The notes under the pieces are model-generated. The model saw only the letters and a list, made by a program, of their open reading frames with translations. It was not told where the DNA came from and made no database searches. Both the position numbers and the translations under genes were made by a program. This document shows, in pieces, positions 57,920 to 64,000 of a DNA stretch of 64,000 bases. Location: positions 1 to 64,000 of the forward strand of contig NZ_JADE01000009.1 of assembly GCF_000518225.1 (NCBI RefSeq), read 5' to 3'. Source of the stretch: Helicobacter pametensis ATCC 51478 (GTDB lineage Bacteria > Campylobacterota > Campylobacteria > Campylobacterales > Helicobacteraceae). Every line of letters starts with the position of its first letter. The first letter of the stretch is position 1.

Positions 57920-58894
57920 ATGCATCCTTAAAATCCCCTCCACATCAAAGCCAATCTCAATCTTTTCAAATACCCGATAATGAGACACCTCATCAATGGA
58001 GATAATCTTTTTGAGGATCTCTCTCCCTAGGCGGATCTCCAAAATCACTCCTCTACCATCCTTTGGCTCAAGACGGATTCCAATGATTTGAGCCTGAAAG
58101 CTCAAACCATCATTGGGATGTAGCCAAATATGCTCTTGAGCGATGATGATCCCCTCACGCCGATCAAGATGGGCAGAGTTTGGCAACACAAGCACCTCTC
58201 CCTCTCCAAAATCATAAAACTTATCCCCATTTTGTGCCTCACTCCAATTATGAGACAATAAATTTGTATGATTTTGGGCAATCAAAGAACCAAAATGAAG
58301 CTTAAGACGCCTCTGAGAATTTGCATCTAGCCATTTTTTGTCATGACTAATTGTCACAATCAATGCCCCAAGCTCCCTATTGGCCCACCAAATTGCATTG
58401 GAAAATGCTTGCAATCCTTCAGAATCAAGACTATTAGTCGGCTCATCAAGAAGCAATACTCTAGGACGCAAAAGCAATCGCTGCGCAAGCCCCACTCGCT
58501 GCTTCTCTCCACTGCTTAGCTCCCAAAATGCCCTCTTGAGAAATATACTTGGCTCAAGCCCGACAAGATACAAAGCCTCATTGATTTGAGATTCCGATAC
58601 TTTTCTTTTGCGAATCTTGAACATATACTCTAGATTTGCCCTCACACTCCTTGAAAGCAAGCAAACCTCAGGAAGTAAAATCGCAATCTCCTCAACCCCC
58701 TCTCCACCATAGATAATCTCTCCAGTATTGGGGGATTCCAAAAAAGCAAGCAATCTTAAAAGTGTGCTTTTCCCACTTCCATTTTTTCCACTGATTCCCA
58801 CCATTTCTCCAGCATTCAGCACAAGAGAAGAAAAATCTAAAACAACCTTATCTTGGTATGAGTGGGTGATATTTTTGAGCTTATAGAGCATCAT
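57908..58894 (-). CDS. tupC: Tungstate ABC transporter ATP-binding protein
   Basis: A 328-residue ABC ATPase. Walker A GKNGSGKST near 37, signature LSSGEKQRVGLAQ near 128, Walker B VLLLDEPT near 148. A C-terminal region of about 110 residues is added, with the look of a TOBE-type domain (GIRLEPKDGRGVILEI). With TupB and TupA it takes up tungstate. Tandem ATGs at 58894 and 58891 overlap the tupB stop. Confidence 0.88.
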   Translation of the reverse strand: MMLYKLKNITHSYQDKVVLDFSSLVLNAGEMVGISGKNGSGKSTLLRLLAFLESPNTGEIIYGGEGVEEIAILLPEVCLLSRSVRANLEYMFKIRKRKVSESQINEALYLVGLEPSIFLKRAFWELSSGEKQRVGLAQRLLLRPRVLLLDEPTNSLDSEGLQAFSNAIWWANRELGALIVTISHDKKWLDANSQRRLKLHFGSLIAQNHTNLLSHNWSEAQNGDKFYDFGEGEVLVLPNSAHLDRREGIIIAQEHIWLHPNDGLSFQAQIIGIRLEPKDGRGVILEIRLGREILKKIISIDEVSHYRVFEKIEIGFDVEGILRMHQGG

Positions 58895-59586
58895 TTATCC
58901 CTCTGTGTTTGAAGAAAAGAAAGTGCTAGATTGATCAAAAGAGCGATTCCTACAAGCACAATCCCAAGCGCGATCGCCAATGCAAATTCTCCTTTATTGG
59001 TCTCAAGTGAGATAGCTGTGGTAATCGTGCGCGTATGCCATTTGATATTCCCCCCAATCATCATCGCAATCCCAATCTCACTCACAATCCTTGCATAAGC
59101 CGTGATCACCACACTCAAAAGCGCATGACGCAATTCCCAAAGAGTGGTTGTAATCATTTGTTTTTGAGATAGAGCAAAAGAGCGCAAGGTCAGCACAAGG
59201 CGCTTATCCATATGCTCAACTACAGAAGATGATAGTGCGACAATGATTGGCAAAGCCAGTAAGGTCTGCCCGATGATTACGCCTGTGTTGCTAAAAAGCA
59301 ATCCATAATCCCCCAATGGTCCCTTTGAACTAATAAAAGCATAAACAATCAATCCCACCACAACAGTTGGAAATGCCAGCAAGGTATTGCACACAAGACT
59401 AATCACCCTCTTCCCCCAAAAATCAAAATAACCAAGAAGAAAACCTAATGGAAGAGCGATACAAGTTGCAATCATAATAGAAACAGAGGAGGTCAAAATC
59501 GTATTGTAAATCGCATTATAAGTCTCTGCATCTCCACTCCTCAGCAAAGCAAGCGCTTCCCAAAATCCTCCCAAAATAAAATCCAA
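58891..59586 (-). CDS. tupB: Tungstate ABC transporter permease
   Basis: A 231-residue permease with five or six hydrophobic segments and the inner-membrane EAA-type loop near residue 140 (LWELRHALLSVVITAYARIVSEIG). It is of the TupB type. The start is TTG at 59586, with GGGGAG upstream; the ATG nearby is in another frame. It overlaps tupC. It is divergent from tupA. Confidence 0.88.
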   Translation of the reverse strand: MDFILGGFWEALALLRSGDAETYNAIYNTILTSSVSIMIATCIALPLGFLLGYFDFWGKRVISLVCNTLLAFPTVVVGLIVYAFISSKGPLGDYGLLFSNTGVIIGQTLLALPIIVALSSSVVEHMDKRLVLTLRSFALSQKQMITTTLWELRHALLSVVITAYARIVSEIGIAMMIGGNIKWHTRTITTAISLETNKGEFALAIALGIVLVGIALLINLALSFLQTQRDK

Positions 59587-59608
59587 GTCATCTCCCCATA
59601 CTCTAAAG

Positions 59609-59629
59609 TAAAATAATCATTTCATTTTA
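59609..59629. promoter_or_regulatory. Inverted repeat between divergent tupB and tupA
   Basis: TAAAAT (59609-59614) and ATTTTA (59624-59629) form a 6-bp inverted repeat in the 62-bp gap between the divergent genes. Each arm may serve as a -10 for one direction, or the site may be an operator for a metal-responsive regulator. Confidence 0.35.
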
Positions 59630-59648
59630 TCAATCAAGGAGAAAAATA

Positions 59649-60473
59649 ATGTTGAAAAAAACCCTACTAGCTCTTGGAATCTTTTCCTCTATCCTTATGG
59701 CTCAACCCCTCAAAATGGCTACCACAACAAGCACAGACAATACGGGATTGCTTGATGATCTTGCACCAAAATTTCAGCAAGACACAGGCATCCAGCTTCA
59801 ATGGGTCAGTGTAGGCACAGGCAATGCACTAAAGCTTGGAGAGAATTGCGATGTTAGCGTTTTGCTTGTGCATTCTCCAAAGGTTGAGGAAAACTATGTC
59901 AAACAAGGCTTTGGTGTCGATAGAAAGGCTGTGATGTATAACGACTTTGTCATCATCGGAGATCCCTCATATCTTAAAACTTTCCAAGATAAAACACTCA
60001 AAGAAGTCTTTCAAACAATCCAAAAAAACAAGATTCCATTCATCTCTAGGGGGGACAAAAGTGGGACACACAACAAAGAGCTAAGCATTTGGAAATCACT
60101 TGGGGGCAAAACTCCTAGCAAGCAAGACACATGGTATAAAGAAAGCGGACAGGGCATGCTTGCCACAATCCAGATCGCAAGTGAGCAAAAAGCCATCACA
60201 CTGACAGATCGCGGAACATTTATCAAATATACTGCAAACCTCAAAGGCAAACAAGGACTTGTTTTGCTCTCACAAGGGGATGATGCACTTAAGAATTTCT
60301 ACTCAGTGATCGCTGTCAATCCCAAACGATGCAAAAATGTAGATTATCAAGGTGCAACACGCTTTATCGAATGGATCACAGGGACACAGGGGCAGCAAGC
60401 GATCAAAGATTTCAAACTCGATGGCCAAGAGCTTTTCACCCCAAATGCACAGAATCAAAACCATGCAAAATAA
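59649..60473 (+). CDS. tupA: Tungstate-binding periplasmic protein
   Basis: A 274-residue binding protein. Signal peptide KKTLLALGIFSSILMA, then the TupA ligand motif KMATTTSTDNTGLLDDL. It continues DVSVLLVHSPKVEENYVKQG and ends with a helical tail. The TTTS motif separates TupA from molybdate-binding ModA. It is separated from tupBC by divergent transcription, unlike the usual tupABC operon. Confidence 0.93.
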   Translation: MLKKTLLALGIFSSILMAQPLKMATTTSTDNTGLLDDLAPKFQQDTGIQLQWVSVGTGNALKLGENCDVSVLLVHSPKVEENYVKQGFGVDRKAVMYNDFVIIGDPSYLKTFQDKTLKEVFQTIQKNKIPFISRGDKSGTHNKELSIWKSLGGKTPSKQDTWYKESGQGMLATIQIASEQKAITLTDRGTFIKYTANLKGKQGLVLLSQGDDALKNFYSVIAVNPKRCKNVDYQGATRFIEWITGTQGQQAIKDFKLDGQELFTPNAQNQNHAK

Positions 60474-61398
60474 AAAGATTCTAATCCTCACAACTGGGGG
60501 GACAATCGCTGGAAGTGGCGAGGATCATTTACAGGGTGCAAACTACAAAGCAGGATCTATCAGCGGAGAGACTCTCCTCTCCTCCCTCCCACCCATACCT
60601 GCATCTCTTGAAGTTTATGAAGTCGCACAAATTGATAGCATCGAGATGGATGCAAAAATTTGGCACAAACTTCTCACACTTCTACATCAAAACATCACAC
60701 TCTATGATGGATTTGTCATCACGCATGGCACAGATACGATGGAAGAAAGTGCCTTTGTGCTAGAGCTTCTTTATCAAGAGAGCAAGCCTGTTATCTTAGT
60801 CGGTGCGATGCGTCCTAGTGATGCGATCGGAAGTGATGGAATCAAAAATCTTTGCAATGCAATCTCTCTAGCATCAAATTCAAAAGCCAAAGGGGTGATG
60901 GTGCTCATGAATGACAAGATCTATGATCCAAAAACTATCTACAAAGCCCATACTTACAATCTTGATGCATTCGCATCGCGCAATGGAGGAGATATGGGGT
61001 ATGTCCTTGATGGATCTGTGAGGTTTTTTTATCCTCCATACAAACACACTCTTCCCTTTGTAACCGATGATCTAATCTCCCTACCAAAAGTAGAGATTCT
61101 CTATATTTATGCGGGGATTTCAGATCTACCCAAATTCTCTCACGAAGTCCGTGGACTCATTGTCGCAGGATGTGGTGCGGGCAATATCCCTACAAAAATC
61201 AGAATCCAGCTCAGAGAATTGCAAGCTCAAGGGATTCAAATCGTCGCTTGCTCGCGTGGAAATCAAGGATTTGTTTGTGAAAGTGAGTTTATCCCAGCCT
61301 ATGCACTAAGCCTGCCCAAAGCCAGAATCTTGCTTGCCTTATGCCTACAACACAAACAGGCACAAGAAGACATCAAAGCAGTTTTTGCACATTTTTAA
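60463..61398 (+). CDS. ansA: Second L-asparaginase, cytoplasmic type
   Basis: A 311-residue asparaginase without a signal peptide. Catalytic sites ILTTGGTIAGSG near the start and ITHGTDTMEESAFV near 85, with VGAMRPSDAIGSDG near 112. It would act on cytoplasmic asparagine. ATG at 60463 lies 11 bp inside the tupA end; the longer frame from 60352 is all within tupA. Its 3' end overlaps the convergent DedA gene by 4 bp. Confidence 0.88.
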   Translation: MQNKKILILTTGGTIAGSGEDHLQGANYKAGSISGETLLSSLPPIPASLEVYEVAQIDSIEMDAKIWHKLLTLLHQNITLYDGFVITHGTDTMEESAFVLELLYQESKPVILVGAMRPSDAIGSDGIKNLCNAISLASNSKAKGVMVLMNDKIYDPKTIYKAHTYNLDAFASRNGGDMGYVLDGSVRFFYPPYKHTLPFVTDDLISLPKVEILYIYAGISDLPKFSHEVRGLIVAGCGAGNIPTKIRIQLRELQAQGIQIVACSRGNQGFVCESEFIPAYALSLPKARILLALCLQHKQAQEDIKAVFAHF

Positions 61399-61973
61399 AT
61401 AGGATTGGCAAAGTCTCTATTAGATGCGCTCTTGGATCTGAGGATCCAAAATAGCGCAATGAGCGCGATACCAAAGAGCAGTGGAGGAATATAGGAATAC
61501 TGCTTCCATTCTCCAAAAAACTCAATCACAAAATGAGAAGCAAAAAATCCACCCACTCCCATCAGACTAGCCCAGATCAATGAAGCCCATAGATTCCAAA
61601 ACACAAATTTCCTCACACTATATCCGCTCATCCCCACAGCAAGAGGAACGATGCTTTTGAATCCATAGATGTATTTGTTTGCAAAGATTAGGATGATTCC
61701 ATATTTTTTGAGCCAGAGGGACACAAGGGCGATTTTGCGCGTGTATTTTTTGGATCTAAAAAATCTTTTTTGATACTTTGCAAGATACACCAAAATCAAA
61801 TTTCCACACATATTTCCACTTGAGGCGATCACAATACTTAAAACCAAATCAAGCTTTTCCAAAGATGACAAAACTCCAGCAGAGACGATTCCCAAAAGCG
61901 TCCCACCGAAAGAAGCAAAAAAGAGCAAGATATATCCATAAATTTCAATATTTGCCATCATCTTTTCCATCAT
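61395..61973 (-). CDS. DedA-family membrane protein
   Basis: A 192-residue protein with about five hydrophobic segments and the DedA pattern: a stretch like FANKYIYGFKSIVPLAVGMSGY near 110 and FVFWNLWASLIWASLMGVGG near 130. The family is linked to membrane lipid scrambling and proton-dependent transport. ATG at 61973 follows AGGAG. It is downstream of the TonB receptor and probably cotranscribed; there is 7 bp between them. Confidence 0.82.
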   Translation of the reverse strand: MMEKMMANIEIYGYILLFFASFGGTLLGIVSAGVLSSLEKLDLVLSIVIASSGNMCGNLILVYLAKYQKRFFRSKKYTRKIALVSLWLKKYGIILIFANKYIYGFKSIVPLAVGMSGYSVRKFVFWNLWASLIWASLMGVGGFFASHFVIEFFGEWKQYSYIPPLLFGIALIALFWILRSKSASNRDFANPI

Positions 61974-61980
61974 TGATCTC

Positions 61981-64000
61981 CTAGAATTTATATCGACCTT
62001 CAATGAAGTAGCTACGACCCTCACCAATCAAAAAGGCATATCCTGTCACAGGATCGCTTGAGTCTTTGTTGTAATAACTATAATAGAAAGTGTCTGCGAC
62101 ATTTCTCACACCAAAGCTAAGTGAAAAATTTTTGTGAGTGAAATCCATCCCAATATCTGTGAGATTGTAGGCGGGGATATAGTTTTGTGCTGTATCTCTT
62201 TGGCTACCCACAAATGAGCTCATCACCCATAGATTCCATCCCTTATAAAATCGATAATTTACGCCCAAAGTTGCCTTGTAGTTGCTCACATAGGGGATCA
62301 GAGATCCATTTTTGACCCCACTTGATCCAGCATTTAAAATCCTTGCATCCACATATGAGAAACTCTCACTTAGCCCAATGATTCCATCCAAGAAATTTTG
62401 CTCACTTGCCAATTCCACACCAGCTCTTTGAGTAAGCTTGTAGTTCCCAACCTTAAATCCCCCGATAGTATGAGCACTTCCTAAGGTATAGATCTCATCA
62501 TGGGTAAGAGTATAGAATCCAGTGAGCAAAAACATCGCATGCTCTCCCACAAAGAGCTTGCTTCCTAACTCAAAAGTATCATAAGTCTCAGACTTGATGT
62601 GGGTATCTACATAGTTATTACTACTTCCAGAGCCATTTCTTGCAGTGAGATTATCAGGATTGGGCGAGCGAAATCCTCTCTCATATTTCCCATACACATC
62701 CCCAATCTCAAAAACATATCTTGGTGTGAGCTCAAGTGCAAAATTATGAGTTGTGTTTGAAATATCTTTGTAGAGAGAGTATTGGATTGGAGGAATTGGA
62801 CGCGGAGAAACAGGAGTCGCTCCAATCTTCATATCATTATCATAGGTGCGATATCCCCCATACCATGCAAACTCATATCTCCCCCCAGCAGTGAGAGAGA
62901 AAGATGAGCTAAAGTCATATCTCTCAAGGACATACAAAGAATTGCTCCATTTTTTGGCATTGACATAGGTATTGATCAGATGCTCATAACTTGTGACATT
63001 CATAGGTGGAAAGGGAAAATTCAGATTCCCCTTCCAATCAATATCAAGTTTTAATTCCCTCTCCCCCTGCTGATAAAGGCTATCAAAGCCTATCACTAGC
63101 AAGCCATTTGTATGCTTCCAATCATATCTGGCTTGAAATCCAATTTTGGAATCCAAAAACAAGCTTCCTTTTTGATCGACCTGTGTGTCTTTGAGCAACA
63201 AATTCATCATCTCTATTGGATAATCCATCACTTGAAGATTTGTTTTGTATTTGGATTGATAGCGTTGAAAATAGGTTTTGAAAGTGATTTTATGATCAGA
63301 ATTGATTTGATAATCATAATTCAAAGCAGTGCTTATTCTCTCTTGCAAAGTGATGATCTCTCCCCTTCCAGCCCTTGTGCGATCACTTTTGCTAGGATGA
63401 GAATCCTCGCCAAATCTAATCATAGGTGAGGTCTGATCTTCACCCAAGAAATATCCCAAATCCAAACTTAGCGAATGCTGATTATTGATATCCCAAGTGA
63501 CATTTCCATTCACCCCACCCAAGTGAGATAGATCTTTTTGGCGATATCCTTGAGAAAACACATAATTCCCCCCAAAACTCAAATACAATCCATCTCCCAC
63601 TTTACCCCCAATCTTGGCATCCACCTTCGCTCCTGAGCCATTAGAATAGCTATAGCCCCCTCCCATATTTGCACTCAACACTTCATAGCGTTTCTTACTT
63701 GTGATATTGACTACTCCTCCCCTAGTCCCATTTCCATACATCACCGCACCCCCACCAGGCAATATCTCAATGCTCTCAACCTCTCCAATTCCAATACTTT
63801 GGATAGGAGTCACTCCATGTGATGAGTCCAAAACATTCAATCCGATTCCATTAAACAAAATCTGTGTATTGACATTTGCACTCCTTCCCTGCCCTCTCAA
63901 ATCGATATTTTGTCCCAAACCAAAATTGCTCATCCCCACAAAAGGAAGAGAGGCAAAAACTTGTTCCATAGATGAAAATCCCTTTTGGGCAATGGATTGA
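61981..64000 (-). CDS. TonB-dependent outer membrane receptor (partial)
   Basis: The reading frame is open to the window edge, so the N-terminus (signal peptide, TonB box and part of the plug) is missing. The visible part includes plug sequence NIDLRGQGRSANVNTQI and EVESIEILPGGGAVMYGNG, then a 22-strand-type barrel, ending GRSYFIEGRYKF with the C-terminal aromatic. It imports siderophores, haem, or metal complexes. The ligand cannot be told. DedA follows it on the same strand. Confidence 0.88.
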   Translation of the reverse strand, partial: QSIAQKGFSSMEQVFASLPFVGMSNFGLGQNIDLRGQGRSANVNTQILFNGIGLNVLDSSHGVTPIQSIGIGEVESIEILPGGGAVMYGNGTRGGVVNITSKKRYEVLSANMGGGYSYSNGSGAKVDAKIGGKVGDGLYLSFGGNYVFSQGYRQKDLSHLGGVNGNVTWDINNQHSLSLDLGYFLGEDQTSPMIRFGEDSHPSKSDRTRAGRGEIITLQERISTALNYDYQINSDHKITFKTYFQRYQSKYKTNLQVMDYPIEMMNLLLKDTQVDQKGSLFLDSKIGFQARYDWKHTNGLLVIGFDSLYQQGERELKLDIDWKGNLNFPFPPMNVTSYEHLINTYVNAKKWSNSLYVLERYDFSSSFSLTAGGRYEFAWYGGYRTYDNDMKIGATPVSPRPIPPIQYSLYKDISNTTHNFALELTPRYVFEIGDVYGKYERGFRSPNPDNLTARNGSGSSNNYVDTHIKSETYDTFELGSKLFVGEHAMFLLTGFYTLTHDEIYTLGSAHTIGGFKVGNYKLTQRAGVELASEQNFLDGIIGLSESFSYVDARILNAGSSGVKNGSLIPYVSNYKATLGVNYRFYKGWNLWVMSSFVGSQRDTAQNYIPAYNLTDIGMDFTHKNFSLSFGVRNVADTFYYSYYNKDSSDPVTGYAFLIGEGRSYFIEGRYKF

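Overview
The window reads as chromosomal DNA of a Helicobacter-like member of the Campylobacterota, but not H. pylori itself. It is moderately AT-rich and dense with genes. It repeats several H. pylori neighbourhoods as I remember them: ferredoxin-ppx-waaC-waaM (HP0277-0280), metG-HP0418-cmoB-thioesterase (HP0417-0420), rpmB-potassium channel (HP0491-0490), ccoS-TrxB-like (HP1163-1164), fabD-mtnN (HP0090-0089) and pyrH-rpoZ-spoT-tyrS-HP0773-amiA-HP0771. It differs in having argJ, a tungstate transporter, adjacent flgF-flgG as in Campylobacter, two asparaginases, and a VacA/Hsr-type autotransporter. H. mustelae or a relative is a reasonable guess, not a proof.

Layout. 1-383: purine-rich, hairpin-bearing leader before a LysE/RhtB exporter. 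1.0-3.2 kb: rpoD and xseB (minus). 3.2-6.9 kb: tight RND exporter/YkgJ/TPR operon. 7.0-10.6 kb: ferredoxin, Ppx/GppA and lipid A/LPS core enzymes, meeting a convergent eptA-like gene. 12.2-14.5 kb: MFS transporter plus TIM-barrel sugar isomerase. 14.7-25.7 kb: alaS, ccoS, TrxB-like reductase, rpmB, K+ channel, argJ, DUF465, metG, HP0418-like, cmoB, thioesterase. 25.8-28.6 kb: aspA-dcuA (aspartate to fumarate, with C4-dicarboxylate exchange). 28.6-31.7 kb: minus-strand operon of a fused HsdM/HsdS-like protein, a left-handed beta-helix acetyltransferase and a Gfo/Idh oxidoreductase. 31.7-34.9 kb: an outer membrane protein, then fabD-mtnN with two pseudopilin genes appended. 35.1 kb: tRNA-Ser(GCU). 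35.3-38.1 kb: autotransporter gene interrupted by one in-frame TGA. 38.2-42.0 kb: EamA transporter, a Doc toxin with a 44-codon partner gene, a solitary beta-class DNA methyltransferase and a dGTPase. 42.1-54.2 kb: guaA, periplasmic asparaginase, the conserved amiA-HP0773-tyrS-spoT-rpoZ-pyrH block, and a two-component system. 54.4-54.9 kb: five tRNA genes (transcribed Lys, Glu, Val, Asp, Glu) behind a near-consensus sigma-70 promoter. 55.0-57.9 kb: a cation/proton antiporter and flgF-flgG behind a sigma-54-like promoter. 57.9-61.4 kb: tupCB divergent from tupA, then a cytoplasmic-type asparaginase. 61.4-64.0 kb: DedA protein and a TonB-dependent receptor that runs off the window.

How the genes fit together. 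Two asparaginases, AspA and DcuA would turn asparagine and aspartate into ammonia and fumarate, fitting an amino-acid-fed, fumarate-respiring microaerophile. TupABC would supply tungstate for a molybdo/tungsto-enzyme. CcoS serves cbb3 oxidase. waaC, waaM and the EptA-like protein shape the LPS.

Points most worth a second look: the in-frame TGA in the autotransporter; the unannotated small gene translationally coupled to Doc, with the adjacent methyltransferase and dGTPase (a possible small defence or mobile locus); the HsdM/S-like fusion coupled to sugar-modifying genes; the second, divergent tRNA-Glu; the pseudopilins in the fabD-mtnN operon; and the structured leader before the LysE gene. 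No rRNA, CRISPR array, transposase or prophage was seen. All homology statements rest on reading the sequence; no database search was run.
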